DNA of 64,000 nt from Pseudomonas sp. PH1b (GCF_000633395.1 NZ_AYMU01000001.1:494753-558752), one strand, 5' to 3'; counted from the first letter of the stretch, positions 9,044 through 18,123 are shown. Translations and numbers: made by a program. Notes: generated by a model from the sequence alone, not told the origin.

Positions 9044-9685
9044 TCAGGAAAGGCCATGTTCCTGGATGTAGAGAAACAGGCTGGCCGAGGTGTCCAGGCC
9101 GAGTTTGCGCATGGCGCTGCTTTTTTGCGTGCTGATGGTCTGCTTGCTGCGGCACAGGTGCAGGGCAATGGCACCGATGCTCATGCCGCTGCCGTACAGG
9201 CGCAGCACTTCGATCTCCCGCGCGGACAGCTGCTCGGGCTGCAACAGCGGCTTGCCGTGCAGCGCGGTACTGGTGTCCAGCAGGTGCTGGATCGATGACG
9301 AGACGAAGGGCGCACGGGCGCTGGCGGCCACCGCCTTGGGCAGGTCGTTGAGCAGGCCGCGCTTGCTTACCAGGCCCTGGACCCCGAGCTTGAGCACACT
9401 GCTGATCAACGCCGGGTTGTCGAGCATGGTGATCACCACGATCGCCAATTGCGGATACAGCCCACGCAGGCGACGGATCAGGCGGATCCCGTCGACCTGG
9501 TCGCCACCGGGCATCATCAGGTCGGTCAACAGCAGGTCACAGGGCTGGCGCTGCAGGTTCTCCAGGAGGATTTCCACACTGTGGGCTTGGGCAACGACCT
9601 CCAGGTCGGCGTGGTTCTCCAGCAGGGTGTGTATCCCAATCAGGGTCAGGGGATGGTCATCGGCTATCTGGACGCGGATCGGCAT
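9044..9685 (-). CDS. BvgA/EvgA-type response regulator (REC + LuxR HTH)
   Basis: A 213-residue NarL-family regulator. The receiver domain spans residues 1-120, with the acidic pair in IADDHPLT, the phospho-acceptor Asp in LLTDLMMPGG, a Thr/Ser switch (VVITMLDNP) and Lys in LVSKRG. A LuxR-type HTH follows at about 145-205 (LSAREIEVLRLYGSGMSIG). It is the first gene of a two-gene operon with the BvgS-type kinase, whose Hpt domain presumably phosphorylates it. The start at MPIRVQIAD is chosen because the receiver fold begins there; a GTG 39 nt upstream is an alternative. An inverted repeat TAAGGAT-N7-ATCCTTA, about 180 bp upstream, is a possible autoregulatory site. Confidence 0.93.
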   Translation of the reverse strand: MPIRVQIADDHPLTLIGIHTLLENHADLEVVAQAHSVEILLENLQRQPCDLLLTDLMMPGGDQVDGIRLIRRLRGLYPQLAIVVITMLDNPALISSVLKLGVQGLVSKRGLLNDLPKAVAASARAPFVSSSIQHLLDTSTALHGKPLLQPEQLSAREIEVLRLYGSGMSIGAIALHLCRSKQTISTQKSSAMRKLGLDTSASLFLYIQEHGLS

Positions 9686-9988
9686 CGTCTTTATTACTCG
9701 GGTTTTTGACAGGCAGTAGCGCACTGCAATGCGCGGCTTCCTTCAAAGGAGCAGGTATTTTGCTTGTGGGTTCGTCAGAAGATTCGCAGGGTAGCACTGA
9801 AATTGGCGCCAAAAAGCCGCCCCTGGCCACTTTAAGAATTGTCTTATGCCATGTGAGAAAAATCCTTAAATGTTGTAAGGATATTGGCTTCTTTCTTGTG
9901 AAAATACCTCTAGGTCAGGCGTTCTCGAGGCGTTTGATGGCGGTTTTTTTCCCCGCTCGGCACCTCGGAACGCCCCTGCATCACGCGC
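9686..9988. other. Intergenic region upstream of the two-component operon
   Basis: This 303-bp stretch has no gene. Its middle (about 9825-9905) is clearly more AT-rich than the surroundings and contains the inverted repeat at 9862-9882. It must hold the minus-strand promoter of the response-regulator/kinase operon. It also holds the 3' end of the preceding lrp transcription unit; no strong terminator hairpin with a T run was found for lrp. Confidence 0.7.
9862..9882. promoter_or_regulatory. Inverted repeat ATCCTTA-N7-TAAGGAT, candidate regulator binding site
   Basis: Two perfect 7-bp arms (ATCCTTA and TAAGGAT) are separated by 7 bp in the AT-rich promoter region of the response-regulator operon. 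Centre-to-centre spacing of 14 bp and the short dyad fit a dimeric LuxR/NarL-type response regulator. There is no direct evidence of binding, and no second copy was found in this window. Confidence 0.4.
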
Positions 9989-10426
9989 TCATTCCAGGGG
10001 CGGCAAACGCCGCTTGATCGGCGATTTCTTGACGATCGCGGTGTTGGTCTCGGCGAAGTGATTGAGGCGGTCCAGCAGGGTGTCCAGTTGTTCCATGGAG
10101 CGCACCTGGAGGCGAGCGATAAAGCAGTCGTCGCCGGTGACCTTGTCGCACTCGGTGAACTCGGCAATGGCCAGGATCTGTCGTTCGACTTCCTGCAATT
10201 TGCCCGGCAACGGGCGAATCCGCACGATGGCCTGCAACTGGTAACCCAGCAGCCTGGCGTCGACCTCCAGGGTATAGGCGCTGATCACGCCGCGATCTTC
10301 GAGGCGGCGCAGACGCTCGGCCACGCTGGGGGCGGACAGCCCGCTGATCTGCGCCAGGGCCTTGAGGGAGCGTCGGGAGTCTTGCATCAGGGCGCTGATC
10401 AGCGCCTGGTCGATGGCATCAAGCAT
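9989..10426 (-). CDS. Lrp/AsnC-family transcriptional regulator
   Basis: A 145-residue regulator with an N-terminal winged HTH (residues 1-60: LDAIDQALISALMQDSRRSL, LSAPSVAERLRRLEDRGVI) and a C-terminal RAM ligand-binding domain (about 65-140: DECxKVTGDDCF pattern, ARLQVRSMEQLDTLLDRL). Members bind amino acids and control their transport or metabolism. The gene is divergent from an EamA-type exporter with 132 bp between the two starts. That arrangement is common for Lrp regulators acting on a neighbouring amino-acid exporter, so local control is inferred. Confidence 0.93.
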   Translation of the reverse strand: MLDAIDQALISALMQDSRRSLKALAQISGLSAPSVAERLRRLEDRGVISAYTLEVDARLLGYQLQAIVRIRPLPGKLQEVERQILAIAEFTECDKVTGDDCFIARLQVRSMEQLDTLLDRLNHFAETNTAIVKKSPIKRRLPPLE

Positions 10427-10558
10427 GCTGTTCTCGATAGGTGGATTGGCTTTTTTGCCTTGATAAAAAAGGTCTGGATTGATTCTAGCCTAGGTTATGA
10501 ACTGGCGATGGCGGGTGTTCCCTCGGCATAATTTGGCCACTTGCAGAGGAGCTGAATC

Positions 10559-11452
10559 ATGGATGCGCTGACCCGTCGCGGATCGCTGGAAATGACCGTC
10601 GCGATGCTGATTTCCGGAACCATTGGCTGGTTCGTCCTGGTGTCCGGGCAACCGGTGCTGGATGTGGTGTTCTGGCGTTGCCTGTTCGGTGCCGCGACCC
10701 TGCTGCTGATTTGCGGCGTATTCGGTTTCTTGCGTAAGAACATTCTGACCAGGCGCGTGCTGCTTCTGGCGGTCCTCAGTGGCGTGGCGATCGTCGGCAA
10801 CTGGGTGCTGCTGTTCGCCTCCTACTCCCGTGCTTCGATCGCCATCGGCACGGCGGTGTACAACGTGCAGCCGTTTATTCTGGTGGCGTTGGGCGCGTTG
10901 TTCCTGGGGGAGAAGATCACCCCGCAGAAACTGTTCTGGCTGTGCCTGGCGTTTGCCGGAATGCTGGCCATCGTCAGTGCCCACGGCTCCCGGGGCGAGG
11001 CCGGTGGCGACTACCTGAGCGGCATCGCCCTGGCCCTGGGGGCCGCCGCGCTCTATGCCTTCGCCGCCTTGCTGATCAAGCGCCTGAGCGGGACTCCGCC
11101 GCACTTGATCGCCCTGATCCAGGTCTGCACTGGCGTGCTGTTGCTGGCACCCTGGGCCAACCTCGGCGAGCCGCCCCAGCAGGCCAGCGCCTGGGCCAGC
11201 CTGCTGACCCTGGGCATCGTCCACACCGGGGTGATGTACGTGTTGCTGTACGGGGCGATCCAGAAATTGCCCACAGCCCTGACTGGCGCCTTGTCCTTCA
11301 TCTACCCGATCGCGGCGATCTTCGTCGACTGGTTGGCCTTCGGGCATCGCCTCGAGCTCCTGCAATGGCTGGGTGTCGGGGCAATCCTGCTGGCGGCCGC
11401 CGGCATGCAACAGGGCTGGACCCTGAAGCGCCGGCGCAGCGTCCTGCAGTGA
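10559..11452 (+). CDS. EamA/DMT-family inner-membrane exporter
   Basis: A 297-residue protein with ten hydrophobic helices arranged as two EamA repeats (about residues 10-135 and 150-285), with the internal similarity expected of drug/metabolite transporters (for example WRCLFGAATLLLI in repeat 1 and FIYPIAAIFVDWLAFG in repeat 2). A GGAG ribosome binding site lies 8 nt before the ATG. Divergent pairing with the Lrp regulator suggests export of an amino acid or similar metabolite; the substrate cannot be read from the sequence. Confidence 0.92.
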   Translation: MDALTRRGSLEMTVAMLISGTIGWFVLVSGQPVLDVVFWRCLFGAATLLLICGVFGFLRKNILTRRVLLLAVLSGVAIVGNWVLLFASYSRASIAIGTAVYNVQPFILVALGALFLGEKITPQKLFWLCLAFAGMLAIVSAHGSRGEAGGDYLSGIALALGAAALYAFAALLIKRLSGTPPHLIALIQVCTGVLLLAPWANLGEPPQQASAWASLLTLGIVHTGVMYVLLYGAIQKLPTALTGALSFIYPIAAIFVDWLAFGHRLELLQWLGVGAILLAAAGMQQGWTLKRRRSVLQ

Positions 11453-11530
11453 GCGCAGGCGGCCGTTGGCAAGGCGCCAGGGCCTGGACTTGAGGCGCCG
11501 CAGCGTGGCTCTACCGGTCGGCGCCTGGCC

Positions 11531-11558
11531 TTGACAGGCCAAGGCGCAGCGCTAGATT
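11531..11558 (+). promoter_or_regulatory. Candidate sigma-70 promoter of the molybdoenzyme gene
   Basis: A perfect -35 hexamer TTGACA (11531-11536), a 16-bp spacer and a -10-like TAGATT (11553-11558, 4 of 6) point toward the fdhF/ydeP-like gene that starts at 11738. This implies a leader of about 170 nt. The rest of the gap back to the exporter stop (11453-11530) shows only weak, imperfect hairpins. Confidence 0.45.
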
Positions 11559-11737
11559 TCAGCATGCGCCTCAGGCTTTGCGCTGCAGCTTTGCCACTGG
11601 CTCGAGCACCTGGCAGCCCGCCCATCCGGCCCTTGAGTCATCCCGGGCTGCGCGGTTTTTCCGATGCCGCCTCGGCGGTCGATCATCTGCAACCGCCGAC
11701 TCGCGCCGTGCAGGGCCGAACCGGCCCTGGAGCGATC

Positions 11738-14011
11738 ATGAGCACTCGACGCAAGGTTCCCGGCATCCGCAACTACGAGGGGCCCGCCGGCGGTTGGGGC
11801 GCGCTCAAGGCCACGGCGACGGCCGTGCGCGAACAGATGGACACCCTCAAGGCGCCGCTGACCCTGATGCGCACCAACCAGCCCGACGGCTTCGATTGCC
11901 CGGGCTGTGCCTGGCCGGACAAGGAGCACAAGTCGACCTTCCAGTTCTGCGAGAACGGCGCCAAGGCGGTGACCTGGGAAGCCACCAACAAGCGGGTGAC
12001 CCCGGAGTTCTTCGCCCAGCACCCGGTGAGTTCCCTGCTGCAGCGTTCGGACTATCAGCTCGAAGACCTCGGCCGCCTCACCGAGCCGCTGGTCTATGAC
12101 CGTGCCAGTGACACCTTCAAGCCCGTGGAGTGGCAGGCGGCCTTCGCCCGCATCGGCGAAATCCTCCGTGGCCTGGCGCCCGAGCAGGTGGAGTTCTACA
12201 CCTCCGGCCGGGCTTCCAACGAAGCCGCCTACCTGTACCAGTTGTTCGCCCGGGAGTACGGCTGCAACAACTTTCCCGACTGCTCGAACATGTGCCACGA
12301 ACCCACCAGCGTCGGCTTGCCGCGGTCTATCGGGATCGGCAAGGGCACGGTGTCCCTGGAGGATTTCGACGTCTGCGAGCTGATCATCTCCATCGGCCAC
12401 AACCCGGGCACCAACCACCCGCGGATGATGGGGACCCTGCATGAAGCGTCACGGCGCAAGGTGCCGATCATGGTCTTCAACCCCCTGCGCGAGCGGGCCC
12501 TGGAGCGTTTCGCCGACCCGCAGAACATGGTGGAAATGGCCACCTACGGTTCCACTCGCATCGCCTCGTCGTACTTCCAGGTCAAGGCCGGTGGCGACGC
12601 CGCGGCGCTCAAGGGCGTGATGAAGGCGTTGCTGGCCCTGGAGGACAGCCTGGGGCAAGTTCTCGACCATGCCTTTATTGCCGAGCACACCCGCGGCATC
12701 GAGGCCCTGATGGCGGACCTGCACGCCACCTTGTGGGCAGACATCGAACAGGCCAGCGGCCTGCACCAGGCGGACCTGGAAATGGTCGCGGCGGCCTATG
12801 CCAAGTCCAACGCCACCATCGTCACCTATGGCATGGGCATCACCCAGCACAACGAGGGCACGGCCAATGTCCGGCTGATCTGCGACCTGCTGATGCTGCG
12901 CGGCAACCTGGGCAAACCGGGGGCCGGCATCTGCCCGTTGCGCGGGCATTCCAATGTGCAGGGCAACCGCACCGTGGGCATCACCGAAAAACCTTCGCCG
13001 GCCTTTCTCGCCCGGCTGGAACAGGTGTTCGGTTTCAAACCGCCCTCGGCCCATGGCCACGATGCGGTACAGGCCATGCAGGCGATGATCGCCGGCAGTG
13101 CCAAGGCGCTGCTGTGCCTGGGGGGCAATTTTGCCGTGGCCCTGCCTGATCCGGGCCAGTGTTTTGCGGCCATGGGCAAGCTCGACCTGAGCGTGCACGT
13201 GGCCACCAAGCTCAACCGCAGCCACCTGCTGGTGGCCCGGGAAACCTACCTGTTTCCCTGCCTGGGGCGCACTGAACTGGATGTGCAGGACGGTCTGCGC
13301 CAGGCAATCACCGTCGAAGACTCGATGTCCATGGTGCATGCCTCCGCCGGCAAGCTGGCGCCGGCCTCGCAGGCCCTGCTTTCCGAGCCGGCCATCGTTG
13401 CCGGCATGGCCCGGGCCACGCTGCCGGACAGCCGCGTGCCCTGGCTGGAACTGGTGGCCGACTACGACAAGATTCGCGAACTGATCGAGCGGACCGTGCC
13501 CGGGTTTGACGACTACAACGCGCGGATCCGTGTTCCCGGCGGTTTCCGCATGCCGCTGGCGGCGACCGAACGCCAGTGGCTGACGCCTTCGGGCAAGGCC
13601 GAATTCTTCGTCTTTCCCGGGCTGCACGAAGACAAGGAAGTGGACGGCGCCGAGGTGCTGCGGTTGATCACCTTGCGCAGCCATGACCAGTACAACACCA
13701 CCATCTACGCCCTGGACGACCGCTATCGCGGGGTGTTCGGCCGGCGCGACGTGCTGTTCATCAGCCAGGCCGACCTGGATGCCCGGGGCCTGGCCCACGG
13801 CGACCTGGTGGACATCGAGACGGTGATCGGCGAGCGCCGCCTGCGCTACGAACGCATCACCGCCATCGAGTACAAGATCGCCCCGGGCACCGTGGGCGCC
13901 TACTACCCCGAGGCCAATTGCCTGGTGCCCCTGGATTACCTGGACGTCGACAGCGGCACGCCGTCCTACAAGTCGGTGCCGGTGCGGGTGGTGCGCTCGA
14001 CCTTGCAATAA
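11738..14011 (+). CDS. FdhF/YdeP-family molybdopterin oxidoreductase
   Basis: A 757-residue cytoplasmic molybdopterin-dependent oxidoreductase of the formate-dehydrogenase-alpha-like group (E. coli YdeP is about the same length). The start MSTRRKVPGI is preceded by GGAG; an upstream in-frame extension is not conserved-looking. The N-terminal part has CPGCAWPD and a later cysteine (FCENGAK), but not the full four-cysteine [4Fe-4S] motif of classical formate dehydrogenases. Moco-binding blocks follow (FYTSGRASNEAAYLYQLFAR, ISIGHNPGTNHPRMM, GMGITQHNEGTANVRLI, LRGNLGKPGAGICPLRGHSN), then a C-terminal molydop-binding domain (about residues 640-750). fdhD and mobA nearby supply sulfuration and the guanylyl cofactor. 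The substrate is unproven; YdeP is linked to acid resistance rather than formate. Confidence 0.92.
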   Translation: MSTRRKVPGIRNYEGPAGGWGALKATATAVREQMDTLKAPLTLMRTNQPDGFDCPGCAWPDKEHKSTFQFCENGAKAVTWEATNKRVTPEFFAQHPVSSLLQRSDYQLEDLGRLTEPLVYDRASDTFKPVEWQAAFARIGEILRGLAPEQVEFYTSGRASNEAAYLYQLFAREYGCNNFPDCSNMCHEPTSVGLPRSIGIGKGTVSLEDFDVCELIISIGHNPGTNHPRMMGTLHEASRRKVPIMVFNPLRERALERFADPQNMVEMATYGSTRIASSYFQVKAGGDAAALKGVMKALLALEDSLGQVLDHAFIAEHTRGIEALMADLHATLWADIEQASGLHQADLEMVAAAYAKSNATIVTYGMGITQHNEGTANVRLICDLLMLRGNLGKPGAGICPLRGHSNVQGNRTVGITEKPSPAFLARLEQVFGFKPPSAHGHDAVQAMQAMIAGSAKALLCLGGNFAVALPDPGQCFAAMGKLDLSVHVATKLNRSHLLVARETYLFPCLGRTELDVQDGLRQAITVEDSMSMVHASAGKLAPASQALLSEPAIVAGMARATLPDSRVPWLELVADYDKIRELIERTVPGFDDYNARIRVPGGFRMPLAATERQWLTPSGKAEFFVFPGLHEDKEVDGAEVLRLITLRSHDQYNTTIYALDDRYRGVFGRRDVLFISQADLDARGLAHGDLVDIETVIGERRLRYERITAIEYKIAPGTVGAYYPEANCLVPLDYLDVDSGTPSYKSVPVRVVRSTLQ

Positions 14012-14245
14012 CCGCTGCAGGCGGCAATGGCGATCGTCCCGGGCCGCCGGCGGGGCGGGTGTGAGGCGCCTGGGCCGACAGCGCATCGAAGCGTCGAACG
14101 CCCAGGCCCGGACGAGACCGCCTGCTCCAGCCTCGGCAGCCCAGCCTTGGCTGGCGGATCGAAGGTGACTGGCAGTGCCGCTTGCGCGGCATAATCTGCT
14201 AATTTCCGCTCTGTGTTTTTTCTCCCGCAGCCTGTGGAACCCATC

Positions 14246-15220
14246 ATGACCACCTATCCCTCCATGGCCGAGCAGCGACCCGAGCCGCAAGCCATCTGCA
14301 GCCCCATCACCGGCAGTGCCATCTTTATCGTTGCCACCCTGGCCCCTGGCGCCGCGGCCGCCGACACCCTGCGCAACTGGTGCGCCGATGTCGCGGCCCT
14401 GACCCGTTCGGTGGGCAAGCGGGTGCCGGCGGGCAACCTGTCCTGTGTCTGCGGTTTCGGCTCCAGTGCCTGGGACCGGCTGTTCGGCGGGCCGCGCCCG
14501 GCCTCCCTGCACGAGTTTCGCGAAGTCGGCGTGGCAGGCCGCCTGGCGCCGTCCACCCCCGGTGACCTGCTGCTGCACATCCGCGCCGAGCAGATGGACC
14601 TGTGCTTCGAGTTGGCCACCCAACTGCTCAAGCCCCTGGGGCAGGCGGTCCAGGTGGTGGACGAGGTCCAGGGCTTTCGCTATTTCGACATGCGCAGCAT
14701 GGTCGGCTTTGTCGACGGCACCGAAAACCCGGTGGGCCGCGAGGCGCTGGATTTCACCCTGGTGGGCAGCGAGGATCCGGCATTCGTCAACGGCGGCTAT
14801 GTGCTGGTGCAGAAGTACCTGCACAAGATGGATGCCTGGAACGCACTGACCGTGGAGGCCCAGGAACGCATCATCGGCCGCACCAAGCTGGCGGACATCG
14901 AGCTGGACGACTCGGTGAAGCCCAGCTGCTCCCACAGCTCCCTGACCACCCTGGAAGAGAACGGCGAGGAGGTGAAGATCCTGCGCGACAACATGCCGTT
15001 CGGGCGCCCCGGCGCCGGGGAATTCGGCACCTATTTCATCGGCTACGCCCGTTCGCCACGGCCGGTGGAACAGATGCTGGAGAACATGTTCGTCGGGCGC
15101 CCGGCGGGCAACTACGATCGCTTGCTGGACTTCAGCACCGCGGTCACCGGCGGCCTGTTCTTCGTGCCTTCGGCCGACCTCCTGGAAGCGTTGGCCGAGC
15201 GCTCGCCCCAGCAGCCCTGA
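14246..15220 (+). CDS. Dye-decolorizing (DyP-type) haem peroxidase 1
   Basis: A 324-residue DyP-type peroxidase. The diagnostic GXXDG motif is present (GFVDGTENP), followed by the distal region with HKMDAWNALT and RTK. A later histidine in PSCSHSSL fits the proximal haem ligand, and ARSPRPVEQMLENMFVG is the usual C-terminal block. There is no signal peptide, so it is cytoplasmic or cargo of an encapsulin-like shell; no encapsulin gene is in view. The start at MTTYPSMAEQ was chosen over a GTG 33 nt upstream; MAEQRPEPQ six codons later is also possible. It lies 234 bp behind the molybdoenzyme gene in the same direction. A second, different DyP gene is at 43.2 kb. Confidence 0.93.
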   Translation: MTTYPSMAEQRPEPQAICSPITGSAIFIVATLAPGAAAADTLRNWCADVAALTRSVGKRVPAGNLSCVCGFGSSAWDRLFGGPRPASLHEFREVGVAGRLAPSTPGDLLLHIRAEQMDLCFELATQLLKPLGQAVQVVDEVQGFRYFDMRSMVGFVDGTENPVGREALDFTLVGSEDPAFVNGGYVLVQKYLHKMDAWNALTVEAQERIIGRTKLADIELDDSVKPSCSHSSLTTLEENGEEVKILRDNMPFGRPGAGEFGTYFIGYARSPRPVEQMLENMFVGRPAGNYDRLLDFSTAVTGGLFFVPSADLLEALAERSPQQP

Positions 15221-15355
15221 GGTCCGGGACAATACCGACCCCCGAGCCACGCTCGGCTGGCGGCGCGAGCATGCCCGCACCGACGGGCGCCTGAGGATTC
15301 GCGCAGCAGCGGTGGTTGAACCGGCTGTTACCGTTGTGGCGAGGCCGCGTCGAGG

Positions 15356-16183
15356 TTACACCGGGCTGTAGATCCGCGGGGCATTGCGCTGGGGCACGTG
15401 GATCAGGTTGAGGCGGTGCTTGTTGGCCCATTGCACGGTCAGCGCCGTGGGCGCAGACAGGCTCACCAGGGTCCCGAGCCGGGCCCGCACGGCCTTGTGG
15501 ATCAGCTCCAGGCTGCAGCGGCTGGTGACCACGGTGAACCCTTGGCGGCCGTCGATGCCGGCGTGAAGCAGGGCGCCGATCAGCTTGTCCAGGGCGTTGT
15601 GGCGACCGATGTCCTCCTGGCACAGGCGCACTTCACCCTGCTCATCGAAGTACAGCGCGGCGTGCAGGGCGCCGCTGCTGCGGGCCATGTGCTGGGCCTG
15701 TTCGATGCGGTCGCGCAGGCCCTGCAGGTGTGCGGCCGGCGGCAGTGGCGTCGGCTCAAGGATCTGCAACTGCGGCAATGCCTGGTCCAGGGCCTCCACG
15801 CCGCACAGGCCGCAGCCACTGGTCCCGGCCATTTGCCGGCGGTGGTCCTTGAGGGCCCAGAAGGCGCGGCTGGAAATCTCCACATCGGCCTGGCAGGCCT
15901 GGGGGAAATGGCTGAGGCGGATGTCGTAGATCTCATCGAGGTCGCTGACGATGTCGTTGGTGATGCTGAAACCGCGAATGAAATCCTCGAGATTGCCCGG
16001 AGACACCATCATCACCGCCTGGCTCAGGCCGTTGTAGGTAATGGCCAGGGCAATTTCCGCCGCCAGCGGTGCCTGGGCCACCTGGCCCCGGGCGTCGTAT
16101 TCCCGGTAGCTGACCTGCTGTGGCGCGGGAGCGGGGGCGTTGGCCTCGGGCTGTTGATCCGCTGGTTCGATCCGGCACACCAT
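15356..16183 (-). CDS. fdhD: Formate dehydrogenase accessory sulfurtransferase FdhD
   Basis: A 275-residue FdhD protein, which transfers sulfur from IscS to the molybdenum cofactor of formate-dehydrogenase-like enzymes. The key CxxC loop is present (SGCGLCGVEALD), along with the conserved blocks EIALAITYNGL, RGFSITNDIV, EDIGRHNALDKLIG and VTSRCSLELI. The start MVCRIEP is supported by GAGG 7 nt upstream. It is encoded opposite the FdhF/YdeP-like enzyme that it presumably activates, and in the same direction as the downstream-facing LysR and mobA genes. Confidence 0.95.
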   Translation of the reverse strand: MVCRIEPADQQPEANAPAPAPQQVSYREYDARGQVAQAPLAAEIALAITYNGLSQAVMMVSPGNLEDFIRGFSITNDIVSDLDEIYDIRLSHFPQACQADVEISSRAFWALKDHRRQMAGTSGCGLCGVEALDQALPQLQILEPTPLPPAAHLQGLRDRIEQAQHMARSSGALHAALYFDEQGEVRLCQEDIGRHNALDKLIGALLHAGIDGRQGFTVVTSRCSLELIHKAVRARLGTLVSLSAPTALTVQWANKHRLNLIHVPQRNAPRIYSPV

Positions 16184-16256
16184 GACGATACCTCGATACA
16201 CTCAATTCGCTCCCGGCCATGGGGCCAGGGCGTGGTAGAAAAAGCCCGCTGGGCGT

Positions 16257-17150
16257 TCATTCATTGTTGCCTGCAAACAGCTTCCTGGCTTCGGCAAAAC
16301 ACTGCTCGGCGATCACCGAGCGCGGTTCGGTCTTGCGCATCACCAGGCCCAGGGGCGCCAGCACGCTGGCATCCGGCAGGCGGATGAAGGCCAGGGTGTC
16401 GATCGGCGAATCCAGGCCGCTGTCCAGGGGCATGATGGAGCAGCAGAAGCCTGCGTGGATCGCCTGGTACAGCTGGTGGGTGGAATCGCTCTCGAAGATC
16501 GGCGTCGGGTTCAGGCCACGGCTGCGGAAACTCAGGTCGATGGACTTGCGATAATGCATGCCGCTGCTGAGCATGCCCAGGGGCAGTTGGGCGGCATCTT
16601 CCCAGCCCATCTCGGGGCCTTCGAAATGAAAGTGCCGGGTGTCGTAGAGCAGGCCGACCTGGGTCTGGCCGATCTCGAAGAAGTCCAGGTAGTGGGCGTT
16701 CACCCGATCCAGGTAGCAAACCCCCAGGTCCAGCTGGTTATTGCCGATGTCTTCGATGATCCGGTCGGAGCTCATGGACGACAGGCTGAACTGGAGTTCG
16801 GGAAAGCTGGCGGACAGGTTCTGGACGTAGCGAATGGGGTTGAAGCCACTGAGGGGCACCAGCCCCAGGCGCAGCTTGCCCACCAGTTGCCCGCGGCACG
16901 CGGCGGCCTCGGCATACAAGCCGTCATGGGCCGCCAACAGGGTCTTGGCCCAGGCCAGCACCCGCTCGCCGGCCTCGGTGAAACCTTCGAAGCGCTGGCT
17001 TCGCGTCACCAGGACCAGGTCCAGTTCATCCTCGAGGTTGCGCAGGCGCATGGACAGGGTCGGTTGGGTGATGTGGCAGCGTGCGGCGGCCTGGCCGAAG
17101 TGCCGGGTCTGCTCCAGGGCGATCAGAAACTTGAGTTGCTTGATGTCCAC
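16257..17150 (-). CDS. LysR-family transcriptional regulator (molybdoenzyme cluster)
   Basis: A 297-residue LysR regulator: N-terminal winged HTH (MDIKQLKFLIALEQTRHFGQ, ITQPTLSMRLRNLEDEL) and a C-terminal periplasmic-binding-like effector domain from about residue 92. It lies between fdhD (73 bp away) and mobA (64 bp away), all on the minus strand and possibly one transcript. The context suggests control of the FdhF/YdeP-like oxidoreductase and its maturation genes; the ligand is unknown. Confidence 0.92.
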   Translation of the reverse strand: MDIKQLKFLIALEQTRHFGQAAARCHITQPTLSMRLRNLEDELDLVLVTRSQRFEGFTEAGERVLAWAKTLLAAHDGLYAEAAACRGQLVGKLRLGLVPLSGFNPIRYVQNLSASFPELQFSLSSMSSDRIIEDIGNNQLDLGVCYLDRVNAHYLDFFEIGQTQVGLLYDTRHFHFEGPEMGWEDAAQLPLGMLSSGMHYRKSIDLSFRSRGLNPTPIFESDSTHQLYQAIHAGFCCSIMPLDSGLDSPIDTLAFIRLPDASVLAPLGLVMRKTEPRSVIAEQCFAEARKLFAGNNE

Positions 17151-17214
17151 AGCGGCACCTGGCGGAAAAGGGTCGGGTCAGTATTAACGCAACAGTCCTG
17201 CCCCTGTGAAGGGG

Positions 17215-17907
17215 TCACTCCCCGGGGGGAGCGTCTGCGCAGCGCTTGTTGCCTACCGGGGCCAAGGGGGCAAGGTCCGTTTCAGACAGGCGTTCAGGGG
17301 TATTGAAGTTGCTCAGTCGCGGGTCGTCCACGGCACACGGCAGAGGCGTCAACCCATGCCGCTCGAGGACCCGCAGCAGGCTGCGCTCACCGGCATCCCA
17401 GGCCTGGTGCAGGCTGGCCAGCAGGGTTGTGGGAAGCAGGCTGAACATGGGTTGCCATTGCCCGGCCTGTTGCACCATCAGCGGCGCCGGCGGGTTCGCT
17501 CGTGCCGCCAGCAAGGCCTGGATCAGCGCGCTGTCGATCTTCGGCGCATCGCAGGCCAATACCAGCAACCAGGGATGACGGGCCGCTGCCAGGCCCGCGA
17601 GGACCCCGGCCAGGGGACCAGGAAAGCCCTGCTGGGAATCCTCCACCAAACGGTCGGCATAGGCCTGGTACTGCTCGGCATTGCGGTTGCAGGAAATGAT
17701 CAGGTCATCGCTGAACGGCCGGACCACCTGGTGCACATGGGCAATCAGCGGCCGGCCCTGCCAGGGCAGCAGGCCCTTGTCGCGCCCGCCCATGCGCGCG
17801 CCGCGGCCACCCGCCAGCAGCAGGATCGAGCAGGGCAGGGAGAGGGCGGTGGCGGGTTGGGTCGGGGTCATGGTCAGGCGCAACGGAGACTGTGGGGCGC
17901 AAACCAT
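17215..17907 (-). CDS. mobA: Molybdenum cofactor guanylyltransferase MobA
   Basis: A 230-residue nucleotidyltransferase that joins GMP to molybdopterin to make the MGD cofactor. The signature loop LLLAGGRGARMGGRDKGLL (about residues 30-48) binds GTP; LVLACDAPKID carries the metal-binding Asp; NFNTPER is the usual C-terminal motif. The start at MVCAPQSP has AAGGA 7 nt upstream; a later start at MTPTQPAT has no ribosome binding site. It shares orientation with fdhD and the LysR regulator and provides the cofactor for the molybdoenzyme at 11.7 kb. Confidence 0.94.
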   Translation of the reverse strand: MVCAPQSPLRLTMTPTQPATALSLPCSILLLAGGRGARMGGRDKGLLPWQGRPLIAHVHQVVRPFSDDLIISCNRNAEQYQAYADRLVEDSQQGFPGPLAGVLAGLAAARHPWLLVLACDAPKIDSALIQALLAARANPPAPLMVQQAGQWQPMFSLLPTTLLASLHQAWDAGERSLLRVLERHGLTPLPCAVDDPRLSNFNTPERLSETDLAPLAPVGNKRCADAPPGE

Positions 17908-18123
17908 CTCATTGTCCTTCGATGACGTCCAATCACAGGTGTCGAATGGTCGATTGATCCGGCTGATCGATGACCTCATCGGCGCTGGCGCAACGAGCGG
18001 GCTGCCGCGTGTGATGTCCCTTGGCCGGCGTCCAGGGTGCCGGGTGCGCCGGTGGCAGAAGGGCAGGCCGGTGAACTCGGCTGCGGGGCCTTGCGCATCG
18101 CTGCCCAGGCGCAGCGCCTGGCC

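Noticed and set aside
14170..14188. Sigma-54-like TGGCAG...TTGC before the first DyP gene
   Set aside because: The distance between GG and GC is 11 nt instead of the required 10, and no bacterial enhancer-binding regulator is nearby.
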